Notes: generated from the letters alone by a model not told the origin. Shown: positions 1-9,022, counted from the stretch's first letter. The stretch is DNA of 64,000 nt from Shewanella psychropiezotolerans (GCF_007197555.1 NZ_CP041614.1:5076001-5140000); one strand, 5' to 3'. Translations and numbers: made by a program.

Positions 1-33
1 AAGAGGATGAGTCTGAATTAAAGTCTGTGGTAA

Positions 34-1869
34 ATGCATAGAACAATGTACAAGTTGATAAAAAGAGGTAAGTTATTTTGCCTCTTTACATACTTTTTTG
101 TCAGTTTTGCTTGGGCTGCACAAACTAGTGATGTGCAAGACTTATTTACTCAAGCTGATGCAGTAAGAAGTAGCAATCCAGCTCAATTTATCTTTTTAAT
201 TGAGGAGCTTGAAACTCATAGAGCAAATCTTTCAAGCAAGCAAACATTCAACCTTGATTACTTAACTGGCTACAGTTTATCCTTTAAAGGTAAATTTCAA
301 AAAGCTCTTGAAATTTATAAAAAGTTAGTTACCTCTGAAGCGAACGAAACATTAAAATTAAAGGCTAGTTTATCTATAGTAAATACATATGCAATTTCAA
401 AAAACTGGCCAGATGGTCTTCATTATTTATCTAACGCATTGAATAAACTCCCATTAGTTATTGATGATAAATTACAACAAAGAGCTTATGCTGTTGCAGC
501 TATATTTTATAATCAACTGGGCCAATTTGAACTTGGATTAGGCTATGCTCGAAGATTAGCGAAACTTTCACTGGTCGGTCGTAACTTCTGTTTTGCTAAA
601 CAACTGGGCTTGGAATCTCAATTCGAGCTCGGCTTGCTGGAAGAAAATGATCCGCAGATCCTTGAGGGGATTGAGGCTTGCCAGCAGAGTAATGAGGTGG
701 TGATGGAGAGCGCTATCTATAGCTATTTAGCCAAACTTCATCTTAAGAATAGTAATCCTCAGAAAGCGATTTTAGCACTCGAAGAGAACTTACAAGCCAT
801 TGAGGAAAGTCGTTACGCGCCTATTATTGCACTCTACTACTCACTATTAGCCGAATCTTACTTTCAAATACAATCGAGTGTAATAGCAGAAGATTACGCG
901 CACAGAACCATTCAGCAAACTCGAAATATCGCTAACTCTAAGCCTCAAGTTTCATCTTACAAAGTTCTCTACCAGATCGCCGAATCCCGTGGCGATCATA
1001 AGCTGGCGCTTGAGTATCATAAGAAATTTGCCGAAGCCGACCGGGCTTATCTGGATAATATCAAAACTAAGCACTTAGCCTTCCAGCTTGCTGAGCATCA
1101 GACCACAGAACATAAGAGCCGGATTGAACTGTTAGACAAACAGAACAACTTGCTAACCATTGAGCAGAAGCTATCTGCGATCAAAGCGGAAAACAACCGA
1201 CTGTTTATCGCCATGTTGATTGCGATTATCACCTTGCTGGTGTTCTGGGCCTATAAGTCCTGGATGACACAGAAACGCCTGAAACAGTTGGCCGAATATG
1301 ATGCGCTAACAGGTATTTTAAACCGAGGTCACTTTACACAAGTCGCACAGAGCGCCCTTAAGTACTGTGCCAATACCGATATGTACCTGAGCTGCATTCT
1401 GTTTGATTTAGATAAGTTCAAGAATATTAACGATAGCTATGGTCATGCCTGTGGTGATTGGGTATTGAAGAGGGTCGCCGAGGTATGTCAGGCCCAAGGA
1501 CGTAAAAATGATATCTTTGCCCGTCTCGGCGGTGAAGAGTTTTGTGTGGTACTACCAAGTTGCGATCTACTGACCGCGACTAAGCTTGCCGAAGAATATC
1601 GCAAAGTAATCGAGCGAATCGATTCAGCAGATTCAGGATTCGACTTTACTATTAGCGCCAGCTTTGGCGTGACCGATACCCTACGTTCGGGACATGCATT
1701 AGAGAAGCTCATCGCCGATGCCGACGAAGCTATGTATGAATCGAAACATAATGGCCGTAACCGGATCACAGTTTATTCGGTGCCAGACAAAGATGCTGAC
1801 TCTGACGAAAATACAGCTGCTAATTCAGACGGCGCTCAAGCTGACCTGCCTTTGTTCACGGGGAGCTAA
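34..1869 (+). CDS. TPR-containing membrane diguanylate cyclase (GGDEF)
   Basis: Predicted to make cyclic di-GMP from two GTP at the inner membrane. The protein starts with a hydrophobic signal or anchor (about residues 10-29). A long helical region of tetratricopeptide-like repeats follows (about 60-340), then a coiled stretch, a single membrane segment (about 390-408, LFIAMLIAIITLLVFWAY) and a C-terminal GGDEF domain (about 425-585). The active-site loop is GGEEF near residue 499, preceded by an RKND inhibitory-site motif (RxxD five residues upstream), so product inhibition is likely. The periplasmic TPR region is probably the sensor; its ligand is unknown. The tail after residue 585 is acidic and low in complexity. 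It stands alone, 110 bp ahead of the aldolase operon. Confidence 0.88.
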   Translation: MHRTMYKLIKRGKLFCLFTYFFVSFAWAAQTSDVQDLFTQADAVRSSNPAQFIFLIEELETHRANLSSKQTFNLDYLTGYSLSFKGKFQKALEIYKKLVTSEANETLKLKASLSIVNTYAISKNWPDGLHYLSNALNKLPLVIDDKLQQRAYAVAAIFYNQLGQFELGLGYARRLAKLSLVGRNFCFAKQLGLESQFELGLLEENDPQILEGIEACQQSNEVVMESAIYSYLAKLHLKNSNPQKAILALEENLQAIEESRYAPIIALYYSLLAESYFQIQSSVIAEDYAHRTIQQTRNIANSKPQVSSYKVLYQIAESRGDHKLALEYHKKFAEADRAYLDNIKTKHLAFQLAEHQTTEHKSRIELLDKQNNLLTIEQKLSAIKAENNRLFIAMLIAIITLLVFWAYKSWMTQKRLKQLAEYDALTGILNRGHFTQVAQSALKYCANTDMYLSCILFDLDKFKNINDSYGHACGDWVLKRVAEVCQAQGRKNDIFARLGGEEFCVVLPSCDLLTATKLAEEYRKVIERIDSADSGFDFTISASFGVTDTLRSGHALEKLIADADEAMYESKHNGRNRITVYSVPDKDADSDENTAANSDGAQADLPLFTGS

Positions 1870-1979
1870 AGACTTAGAGAAGTTTCAAGCTATAAGTGCT
1901 AAGTTTTAAACTAGTTATTTAGCGTGTAGTCTCTAGATTCTAGGTTCTGGAAACTTCCCTAAAAATAAAAGGAATTTCT

Positions 1980-3731
1980 ATGCAAAGCTTGTGGCATGCC
2001 CAAACAGCCAGTCAATTCGTTACCCCTCTCGAATTGAGAGTCTATACCTCACGTCTGTTAGGCCAAGAGCCATCATTAGTGCTACACGGCGGCGGCAACA
2101 CCTCAGTAAAGACTCAAATCGAAAACCTATTCGGTGAGACCGAAGAAATCCTCTTTGTAAAAGGCAGCGGCTGGGATTTAGAGACCATAGAAGCGGCGGG
2201 TTTCGCTCCGGTAAAGATGGACGTGTTATTGAAGATGGCGCAGCTTTCCGAGCTGACCGACAGCGACATGGTTAAGTATCAGCGCGCCGCCATGATAGAT
2301 CCCAATGCGCCTAATCCCTCGGTTGAAGCCATACTGCACGCCATTATCCCTTTCGCCTTTGTGGACCATACCCACACCGACGCAGTAGTGACTCTGACTA
2401 ACACTTCAAGCGGTGAAGCCTTTATAGAGCAGTTGTATGGCAAGCGGGTCTTAGTGATCCCCTATGTGATGCCAGGCTTTGCGCTGGCTAAACTGGTTTA
2501 TGAGATGACTCAGGACATCGACTGGCAGTCGATAGAAGGGTTAGTGCTAATAAACCACGGCCTGTTTACCTTTAGCGACGATGCCAAGACGGCTTACGAG
2601 ACCACCATTAAACTGGTGACGGAAGCTGAAAATTTTATCGAAGCGAATCTGTGCATCAATGCCGAAGAGCGGGAAGATGCGGATGAAAAGAGCCTTGAGT
2701 ATCCTGATGAGAACATCAATATTGATCTGGTTGAGCTCGCCAAGATCCGCAAGTTAGTGTCGGCGCAAAAAGGCGCAGCGCATCTGGCTCTGCTAAATAG
2801 CAGCAAAGGCTCATGTCATATTGCCTCACACCCAGAACTTAAAAGCATCGCCAGCCGCGGTCCGCTTACGCCGGACCATGTCATTCGCACTAAACGTATT
2901 CCCGCTATTTTACATGACGATTTCGAAGCCGACCTCAGCGATTATGCCCAAGACTATATTGAATATTTTGACCGCTATCAGAGCGGTCAAACCATGCTTA
3001 ACTACGCACCTAACTATGCTATCTGGCAGGGTAAAGCCGCCATTTCTTTCGGCAAGACAGTCAACCAGGCCTTGGTCGTCGAAGATATCACCAGCCATAC
3101 CTTCGATGCGATATTAACCGCCGAAGCCCTTGGTGGTTATCAGGCTCTGAGCCCGGCAGATATCTTCGCAGTGGAATACTGGGAGCTTGAACAGGCCAAG
3201 CTGAAAAAAGGCGCGAGCTCAAATGACAAACCTTTGTTGGGCAAGGTTGCCATGGTAACCACCGCCGCCACACAAGTTGGTCAAGCGGTTGTGGCCCATA
3301 TGGAAGCGCTGGGCGCTAACATAGTAGAGCTTGGTGAACACCTTGAATTTGATACCTTAGATAAGTGCCAGGAAGCGGCCGAAACCGCCATCATAGATTT
3401 TGGCGGCTTAGACATAGTTATCTGCCTTGGGGATGACCTATCTAACCTAATGTTACTCAAAGCCTGTGAAGCCTTTTTAGAGCATGGCATTAGCCCAAGG
3501 GTATTGTGCGTTAACCAAGGTTCCCTACCTGTCATGAGCAATAACATCATCAAGGTGCTACACCTGAACTGCTCCGCAAGCCCGACGTTAGCCTCACTGA
3601 ATGGCTCAAAAATATTAGTACAAAAAACCAATGGCGAGCACCTGCAAGCCGGCGTATTCAACCTGCTCAGCGCGATAACCATGATGTTGTCGAATGAATA
3701 TGTGCCCCACGAAGAGGGCGTGACGGTTTAA
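1980..3731 (+). CDS. Class II aldolase / truncated short-chain dehydrogenase fusion
   Basis: The N-terminal part (about residues 15-390) is a class II aldolase/adducin domain of the rhamnulose-1-phosphate aldolase/alcohol dehydrogenase type. It shows the phosphate-binding HGGGNTSVK segment, the metal-binding pair in FVDHTHTDAVV and a third histidine in LINHGLF. The last 160 residues resemble a Rossmann short-chain dehydrogenase but are short and degenerate: VTTAATQVGQAV replaces the usual TGxxxGIG, and no YxxxK pair is seen. The oxidoreductase half may therefore be inactive. At 583 residues it is shorter than typical family fusions (about 680). An SD-like AAAGGAA precedes the ATG. It is followed by lsrK across a REP pair, so it may act on phosphorylated AI-2 or a related sugar phosphate; this substrate is inferred from context only. 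Confidence 0.82.
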   Translation: MQSLWHAQTASQFVTPLELRVYTSRLLGQEPSLVLHGGGNTSVKTQIENLFGETEEILFVKGSGWDLETIEAAGFAPVKMDVLLKMAQLSELTDSDMVKYQRAAMIDPNAPNPSVEAILHAIIPFAFVDHTHTDAVVTLTNTSSGEAFIEQLYGKRVLVIPYVMPGFALAKLVYEMTQDIDWQSIEGLVLINHGLFTFSDDAKTAYETTIKLVTEAENFIEANLCINAEEREDADEKSLEYPDENINIDLVELAKIRKLVSAQKGAAHLALLNSSKGSCHIASHPELKSIASRGPLTPDHVIRTKRIPAILHDDFEADLSDYAQDYIEYFDRYQSGQTMLNYAPNYAIWQGKAAISFGKTVNQALVVEDITSHTFDAILTAEALGGYQALSPADIFAVEYWELEQAKLKKGASSNDKPLLGKVAMVTTAATQVGQAVVAHMEALGANIVELGEHLEFDTLDKCQEAAETAIIDFGGLDIVICLGDDLSNLMLLKACEAFLEHGISPRVLCVNQGSLPVMSNNIIKVLHLNCSASPTLASLNGSKILVQKTNGEHLQAGVFNLLSAITMMLSNEYVPHEEGVTV

Positions 3732-3734
3732 CCC

Positions 3735-3804
3735 TTGTAGGACTGGCTTTAGCCGGGAGGGATGGAACAAACCAGGATTCGCAGCTAAAGCAGCTCCTAC
3801 ATAA
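3735..3804. repeat. REP pair (inverted REP doublet), copy 1
   Basis: Two inverted REP units sit head to head: GTAGGACTGGCTTTAGCC on the left and, inverted, TCGCAGCTAAAGCAGCTCCT on the right. This is the GTAGGAGCTGCTTTAGCTGCGA type of repeat known from Pseudomonas and Shewanella. A nearly identical pair lies after lsrK at 5449-5516. REP doublets in operon gaps can stabilise the upstream mRNA or reduce readthrough. A REP-associated transposase relic lies elsewhere in this window (50422-51389). Confidence 0.85.
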
Positions 3805-3833
3805 AAGTTCAAACGCAGCATAAGGAAATGAAC

Positions 3834-5444
3834 ATGGAAAACTATCTGTTAGCCATAGATGCGGGAACGGGCAGCGGCCGTGCCGTGCTGTTTGATTTGC
3901 ATGGACGCCAAATTTCCGTGGGGCAAGAGGAGTGGCAGCACTTAGCCGAACCAGGGGTGGATAACTCCATGGGCTTCGATTTCGATAATGACTGGCCATT
4001 GCTGTGTCGCTGTATCAAGCAAGCCATCCAAAACGCCAATATCTCCTCCCAGCAGATCATCGCCATTTCCGCGACGAGTATGCGTGAAGGCATAGTGGTA
4101 TTTGATAAAGATGGCCAGGAGATTTGGGCCGTCGCCAATGTCGATGCCAGAGCCTCTAAGCAAGTGATGGCACTGAAAGAATCCTCACCGGATATCGAAT
4201 ACCGTGATTATCAACAGTCCGGGCAAACCTTCGCCCTCGGCGCCCTACCCCGTTTGCTATGGCTAAAGGAACATCATCCCGAGCTGTATGACCAAGTACA
4301 CTCGGTTGCCATGCTCAGCGACTGGGTCTTAGCAAAACTAAGCGGCGTAATCGCAACCGACCCATCCAATGCGGGCACAACCGGGATATTCTCCCTGGCC
4401 ACACGTAACTGGGTGCCAGAGATGGCCAAGGAAGTCGGCCTTAACCCCGAGATATTTCCCCCGGTGGTTGAGACTGGCACCAAGATAGGTGAAGTCACCG
4501 CACAAGCCGCCAGTGAATCAGGCCTGAATACAGGCACAGCTGTGGTGATGGGGGGCGGGGATGTCCAGCTTGGCGCTGCCGGTCTCGGAGTCGTCAACCT
4601 AGGCGATATAGCGGTGCTGGGCGGCAGTTTCTGGCAGCAGGTGGTGAACATAGACGCCAAGATGCCGCCACCAGAAGATATGTCCATTAGGGTCAATCCC
4701 CATGTGATCACCGGACTCTCTCAAGCCGAGGGGATCACGTTTTTTAGCGGCCTAGTGATGCACTGGTTTGTGGATGCCTTCTGTCATTTAGAGAAACAAC
4801 TAGCTCAAGAGCGTGGCATAAATGTCTATGCCTATATGGAAGAGCTGGCCCAGCAAGTGCCTGTGGGCAGCTATGATATCTTGCCGATATTCTCCGATGC
4901 AATGCATTACGATCACTGGTATCACGCCGCCCCTTCGTTTATCAATTTGTCACTGGATGCAGGCAAAAGCAACCCCGCTTGTCTATTTCGTAGCTTGCAG
5001 GAGAATGCCTGCATTGTCTCGGCCATTAACCTCCAAAGTATCCAGGTGTTTAGTAAACCCAATACCGATACAGCAGGCTCAGCCGCTGCTAGCAAGCCAA
5101 GCGAAGCAGAACAGGTGATAGTGTTTGCAGGCGGTGCCAGTAAAGGCTTTCTATGGCCGCAGATCCTCGCCGATGTCACCGGCAAGAAAGTCAAAATACC
5201 TAAAGTTAAGGAAGCCACATCTCTGGGCTGCGCCATGGCCGCTGGGGTCGGTGTGGGCATTTATGCCAGCATCAAACAGGCCGCCGACTCGATTGTAAGC
5301 TGGGAAAAAGAATACCAGCCCAACATGGACAACTATGTGAAGTATCAAGCGTTAAAAGAGAAGTGGATTCAGGTGTATGAACAGCAATTAAAACTGGTCG
5401 ATAAAGGCCTGACAAACTCAATGTGGCAAGCACCAGGATTATAA
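3834..5444 (+). CDS. lsrK: Autoinducer-2 kinase LsrK (FGGY family)
   Basis: Phosphorylates the quorum-sensing molecule AI-2 (open form, DPD) with ATP in the cytoplasm. From memory, the sequence matches Escherichia coli LsrK along its whole length: the opening LLAIDAGTGSGRAVLFDL, SMREGIVVFDKDGQ, NVDARA, LSDWVLAKLSG, DPSNAGTTG, MGGGDVQLG, IRVNPHVI, HAAPSFINLS and the C-terminal end SMWQAPGL are all shared. The length (about 536) equals that of the family. An ATG at 3828 also exists, but AAGGA is better spaced for 3834. The nearby genes are an aldolase fusion and a cupin, not lsrACDB, lsrF, lsrG or lsrR, so the usual import and degradation partners are missing here. An insertion (about residues 410-427) precedes the FAGGASKG motif. 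Confidence 0.88.
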   Translation: MENYLLAIDAGTGSGRAVLFDLHGRQISVGQEEWQHLAEPGVDNSMGFDFDNDWPLLCRCIKQAIQNANISSQQIIAISATSMREGIVVFDKDGQEIWAVANVDARASKQVMALKESSPDIEYRDYQQSGQTFALGALPRLLWLKEHHPELYDQVHSVAMLSDWVLAKLSGVIATDPSNAGTTGIFSLATRNWVPEMAKEVGLNPEIFPPVVETGTKIGEVTAQAASESGLNTGTAVVMGGGDVQLGAAGLGVVNLGDIAVLGGSFWQQVVNIDAKMPPPEDMSIRVNPHVITGLSQAEGITFFSGLVMHWFVDAFCHLEKQLAQERGINVYAYMEELAQQVPVGSYDILPIFSDAMHYDHWYHAAPSFINLSLDAGKSNPACLFRSLQENACIVSAINLQSIQVFSKPNTDTAGSAAASKPSEAEQVIVFAGGASKGFLWPQILADVTGKKVKIPKVKEATSLGCAMAAGVGVGIYASIKQAADSIVSWEKEYQPNMDNYVKYQALKEKWIQVYEQQLKLVDKGLTNSMWQAPGL

Positions 5445-5448
5445 AACT

Positions 5449-5516
5449 TGTAGGACTGGCTTTAGCCGGGAGAGATGAAACAAACAAAACATCGCAGCTA
5501 AAGCAGCTCCTACATA
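5449..5516. repeat. REP pair, copy 2
   Basis: This is a second copy of the inverted REP doublet, in the gap between lsrK and the cupin gene. The left arm GTAGGACTGGCTTTAGCC is identical to copy 1, and so is the right arm TCGCAGCTAAAGCAGCTCCT. Only the middle linker differs, which fits two insertions of the same unit into one operon. Confidence 0.85.
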
Positions 5517-5555
5517 CGGGCTCGTAGCCAAGAACTAACAACATTAGGAACCGCT

Positions 5556-5930
5556 ATGTACTTAACCAATGAATCAGAGCATGACTATCGCTTCGGCGAG
5601 TATGGGCCTAAATACCTGACCAATGGCCCGAGAGTTCACTTCGGCATTGTGGTGATAACCCCAGGTGAAGCTCATCCTTGCCATAAGCATAAGACTCAGG
5701 AAGAGTCATTCTTTGTACTCGAGGGTGAATGTGCCGTTTATGTGGATGGTGAACGTGTGCTAATCAAACAAGGCGACTATCTGCGCTGTGAGCCTGGTGA
5801 GTCTCACCTGTTCAGAAATGAGAGTGATAAAGACTTTAAATCTGTCTTCGTCAAAGCACCCTATAGCGCCGAGAAAGACAGCGTCTACATCGACTGGCAA
5901 CCAGGCCAGCCCTTCTTAAAGGAAGAGTGA
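5556..5930 (+). CDS. Cupin-domain protein
   Basis: A single-domain cupin of 124 residues. The first cupin motif is visible as HPCHKHKTQEESFFVLEGE (histidines and glutamate that bind a metal), and the second as PGESHLFRN near residue 85. Such small cupins are often sugar-phosphate isomerases, dioxygenases or sensors; the exact reaction cannot be read from the sequence. AGGAA lies seven bases ahead of the ATG. It follows lsrK by 111 bp that contain a REP pair, so it is likely the third gene of the same operon and may handle a downstream product of AI-2 or sugar metabolism. It stops before a hairpin terminator that belongs to the opposing gene. Confidence 0.82.
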   Translation: MYLTNESEHDYRFGEYGPKYLTNGPRVHFGIVVITPGEAHPCHKHKTQEESFFVLEGECAVYVDGERVLIKQGDYLRCEPGESHLFRNESDKDFKSVFVKAPYSAEKDSVYIDWQPGQPFLKEE

Positions 5931-5936
5931 ATGAAG

Positions 5937-5964
5937 AATAAAAATGGCCCTAAGTTCTAGGGCC
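5937..5964 (-). terminator. Intrinsic terminator of the FMN reductase gene
   Basis: Read on the minus strand, a 6-bp GC stem (GGCCCT with AGGGCC, 7-nt loop) is followed by ATTTTTATT. It lies 14 bases beyond the stop of the gene at 5978-6514. Confidence 0.6.
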
Positions 5965-5977
5965 TAGAATCTAGGCA

Positions 5978-6514
5978 CTAGGCACTCGCTTGATGTAACT
6001 TAAATACTGCTTCTTTTAGCTCCTGCTTGAGCTCATCATTTTTAAGCTCGCCCTTTTCCATGTCGAAATTGTCGAAGAAGCTAGGGATAGAAAGACTCGC
6101 CTTCACATCGGCAGCAAAATAGGGTGCAGAGCCTGCGGCGGCTGTTAATACGGATTTAGCGCCACCAGGTCCAGGAGAAGTCGCTAGCAATACCATAGGC
6201 TTGTTCTGAAACACCTTCATATCTATGCGTGACGTCCAATCGAACAGGTTCTTATAAGCTGCGGTGTATGAGCCGTTATGCTCGGCAAATGAGATGATGA
6301 TGCCATCGGCTTCGCCAAGTTTGGCAAAGAACTTCTGCGCCAGCTCAGGCTGACCTAGTTCCTCTTCCCTGTCTTGGCTAAAAATAGGCATCTCATAATC
6401 ATTGATATCGAGTATCTCAACGTCAGCACCTTCCACTAGTGAGGCGGCGTAAGTAGCGAGTTGCTTGTTGATGGATTTAGAGCTGTTGCTGGCTGCGAAT
6501 GCTAATATTTTCAT
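5978..6514 (-). CDS. NAD(P)H-dependent FMN reductase
   Basis: A flavodoxin-fold reductase of the NADPH-dependent FMN reductase family (178 residues, a typical length) that reduces flavin or small electrophiles in the cytoplasm. The N-terminal FAASNSSKSINKQLA is the flavin phosphate-binding loop. IISFAEHNGSYTAAYKNLFDW is the typical central segment, and LLATSPGPGGAKSVL the second flavin-contact loop. AGAGGAA precedes the ATG. It faces the cupin gene convergently and is read in the same direction as the MFS exporter upstream, but a 145-bp repeat-rich gap separates them. The physiological substrate is not evident. Confidence 0.85.
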   Translation of the reverse strand: MKILAFAASNSSKSINKQLATYAASLVEGADVEILDINDYEMPIFSQDREEELGQPELAQKFFAKLGEADGIIISFAEHNGSYTAAYKNLFDWTSRIDMKVFQNKPMVLLATSPGPGGAKSVLTAAAGSAPYFAADVKASLSIPSFFDNFDMEKGELKNDELKQELKEAVFKLHQASA

Positions 6515-6545
6515 AATAATTCCTCTTCAACTTTTAATTTAGTAA

Positions 6546-6640
6546 AAACGCTCAGAGCTGCTTTTTAGAGCCGCTCAAGGCTGTCTTGATTTAGTAAAAC
6601 CGCTTAAGGCTGTTTTTAGAACCGCTCAGGGCTGACTTTC
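6546..6640. repeat. Degenerate repeat array between FMN reductase and MFS gene
   Basis: Four imperfect copies of a 12-base motif close to CGCTCAAGGCTG occur at about 6550, 6572, 6600 and 6623, with T-rich linkers and with AGTAAAA recurring before copies one and three. A fifth, weaker copy overlaps the 3' end of the MFS gene. No protein is encoded. The function is unknown; slipped duplication of a 50-base unit would explain it. Confidence 0.55.
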
Positions 6641-6658
6641 TTCACAAGCCGAACGGGG

Positions 6659-7939
6659 CTATAGTGACCTGCAAGGCTCTGTGGCATTGGTTTGGGTCGA
6701 TAATTCTGAATCTTCGCTACAAGAACGCGTATATAAATATGTGCTGCACATGGCTGCACCAGCGCAGGCTAGCCCCATAAAAGACAGTAATACTGCCGGG
6801 GAGTGCGCATGGGACAAGCTGATCCCACCGCTAAAAACCGCACCTAAGGCAAACTGACAGAGTCCAAACACTCCCGAAATTGCCCCACCTTGAGTCGGAT
6901 AAAATGACATAGCCGCTGAAATCGCATTAGCCGAAATCATTCCGAGCAAGATGTTGAACATAAATACGCTGATAACGATTGCTGTTAACGGGGCTTGCAT
7001 CTGCGCTAATACAAAGAATAGGAAACTCAATGGTCCTAGAAACAAACCGGCAATAATGGCTTTCTTGTTGGGTGTGATCTTAGCGAATACCTTAGCACTT
7101 AACAGGCTGCCAGATATCATAGCCAGGGCATTTAAACCTAATAAATAGCTGTAATTTTCAGCACTAACCTTAAAGAAATCAATATAAACGAAGGCAGATC
7201 CGGCGACGAACGAGAACAGCGCCGCAAAACCAAAACCACCAAGAAAGATAAAGGCAATCGGCAATGGCTGTTTAAATATGGCAATAAAGTCAGCGAATGA
7301 TGAACTTGCTACTTGTTCAGCCTCTTCGTTTTCCGCACTCTTGCTCTGTGCTTTGCCATTCTGTGCTTTGCTATTCACAGCTTCAAGCTTTTCGCTGTGG
7401 GTAAATAAGCTCAACACAAAGGCGAAAACTCCCACACCGGCGAGGACATAAAAGATCTCTTCCCAGCTGCCATGCTTAAGTATTTGGCCGCCTATCATAG
7501 GTGCGACTAACGGTGCGATAACCACAGTCGCCATCACATAAGTGATAATCTGCGAGCCTTTTTGAATATCGAATTTTTGCTGGATCATAGCAAAACATAC
7601 CACTGAGCTTGCTCCGCCAATCGCCTGAAACATGCGGGCCAGATAAAGCCCATCAGCAGTTTCAACCATAGGCACAGCCAAACTTGAAAGAGTAAATATC
7701 ACTAAACCCGACAGCAACAAGTTCAATTTATTGAAACGGTCGGCGAGCAAACCAAACACAGGTTGAGCCAATGCAAAGGCTAGCAGAAATACCGCCACCG
7801 ACATCTCCATATCGTTGATAGAAACCGACAGTGAGCTAGCCATCGAAGGTAATGCTGGCAGATACATATCGATTGCTAAGGGAGATAACCCAAATAGCAG
7901 ACCTGTGACTAGAATATAGAGTTTGACGTTGTGCTGCAT
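6659..7939 (-). CDS. Bcr/CflA-family MFS drug exporter
   Basis: A 12-helix major facilitator proton antiporter of the Bcr/CflA multidrug type in the inner membrane. The first helix ends in LSPLAIDMYLPALPSMA, the classic Bcr/CflA opening. A motif-A loop FGLLADRFNK follows helix 2, and there is a long hydrophilic central loop (about residues 190-215, rich in K, A and E). AGGAG lies six bases upstream of the ATG. It is divergent from a LysR regulator with an inverted repeat between them, so it is probably controlled by that protein. The exported compound is unknown. Confidence 0.88.
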   Translation of the reverse strand: MQHNVKLYILVTGLLFGLSPLAIDMYLPALPSMASSLSVSINDMEMSVAVFLLAFALAQPVFGLLADRFNKLNLLLSGLVIFTLSSLAVPMVETADGLYLARMFQAIGGASSVVCFAMIQQKFDIQKGSQIITYVMATVVIAPLVAPMIGGQILKHGSWEEIFYVLAGVGVFAFVLSLFTHSEKLEAVNSKAQNGKAQSKSAENEEAEQVASSSFADFIAIFKQPLPIAFIFLGGFGFAALFSFVAGSAFVYIDFFKVSAENYSYLLGLNALAMISGSLLSAKVFAKITPNKKAIIAGLFLGPLSFLFFVLAQMQAPLTAIVISVFMFNILLGMISANAISAAMSFYPTQGGAISGVFGLCQFALGAVFSGGISLSHAHSPAVLLSFMGLACAGAAMCSTYLYTRSCSEDSELSTQTNATEPCRSL

Positions 7940-8017
7940 AGCATCTCCTTATTGCCTATTTGCTTAGCAGAACTCAAAAGTTCCAAACCTAGCCTCAGAC
8001 ACGAATCACAATGGTTT

Positions 8018-8047
8018 GTCACAAGCCTTAATTGCAAAGCTTGTTAC
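8018..8047. promoter_or_regulatory. Putative LysR operator between MFS and LysR genes
   Basis: Inverted repeat GTCACAAGC (8018-8026) and GCTTGTTAC (8039-8047), with eight of nine bases complementary and a 12-bp spacer. It sits in the 120-180 bp gap between divergent genes, where a LysR regulator normally binds to control itself and its neighbour. Confidence 0.5.
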
Positions 8048-8119
8048 ATTCAATAGTGATAAGTGTATATTGATAGTTATTCGGGATTAATAACCTTAAT
8101 TGATAAAGACTATTTCCAT

Positions 8120-9022
8120 ATGACTATGAATAAGCTTTTTGATGGTGTCATGGTATTCACTCAGGTAGTGAAAACTGGTGGTTTTTCGGCGGCAGCCGAG
8201 CTGATGGGACACTCAACGTCTTATATCAGTAAGGAAGTTAATAAGCTCGAAGAGCGGCTTGGCGTGCGTTTACTCAATCGCACCACGCGCTCCATAGGTC
8301 TGACACCAGAAGGAAAGGCTTACTATCAAGAGTGTCAGCAGTTAGTCGCCGATGCAGAACAAGCGGTGAACATGCTGACTCTGCACGAGCTTGCACCTAA
8401 AGGCATCCTAAGACTTAGCACCCCGGTCGGATTTGGCAATAACTACCTGCAGCCCATCTTAGCTGAATATATGCGCCTCTATCCCAATGTCTCCTTAGAT
8501 CTTGACCTCAATGATCGTAAAGTTGACGTAGTCGCAGAAGGTTACGATCTTGCCATACGTGCCTCGTTGCAGCTTGAGGAATCAAGCCTCATCTGCCGTA
8601 AGATATTTAGCTGTAAAGGTTATATTGTCGCCAGCCCTGGATATCTATCTAAACATGGTCGCCCCCACCACCCACAAGAATTAAGCCGTCATAACTGCTT
8701 CTGTTATAGCAATCATAAATCACCGAACAAATGGCAATTTAATGATAAAGAGGGCAAAGCTTATTCCGTAGAGGTTAGGCAAAAATTAGTCTGTAACAGC
8801 GCCGAAATGGAGTTAGCCCTGGTTTTAGATGACCTGGGGATCTGCCGATTACCTATGTTCTATATGGAAGAAGAAATAAAGTCAGGAAAACTTGAGATCC
8901 TGTTTGAAGACCTCCCCGCCCCTGAAATTGATGTGTTTGTGGTGTATCCGAGTCGTAAACATCTTTCACCTAAAGTGAGGGCATTTATCGATTTAACTGT
9001 CGAGCAACTCTCGCAAAAGTAG
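8120..9022 (+). CDS. LysR-family transcriptional regulator
   Basis: About 300 residues. The N-terminal winged helix-turn-helix shows the typical GGFSAAAELMGHSTSYISK helix pair followed by LEERLGVRLLNRTTRS. The C-terminal half is the LysR effector-binding domain, starting near LRLSTPVGFGNN. An in-frame start exists at 8063, but LysR proteins normally begin about eight residues before the FxxV of the first helix, which favours 8120 or 8126 (MNKLFDGVMVF). It is divergent from the Bcr/CflA exporter, which is its likely target. The ligand is unknown. Confidence 0.85.
   Translation: MTMNKLFDGVMVFTQVVKTGGFSAAAELMGHSTSYISKEVNKLEERLGVRLLNRTTRSIGLTPEGKAYYQECQQLVADAEQAVNMLTLHELAPKGILRLSTPVGFGNNYLQPILAEYMRLYPNVSLDLDLNDRKVDVVAEGYDLAIRASLQLEESSLICRKIFSCKGYIVASPGYLSKHGRPHHPQELSRHNCFCYSNHKSPNKWQFNDKEGKAYSVEVRQKLVCNSAEMELALVLDDLGICRLPMFYMEEEIKSGKLEILFEDLPAPEIDVFVVYPSRKHLSPKVRAFIDLTVEQLSQK

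Noticed and set aside
4550..4555. A run of six G in lsrK as a frameshift hot spot
   Set aside because: The frame is intact on both sides and matches LsrK; it serves instead as a control for base-calling of long G runs.
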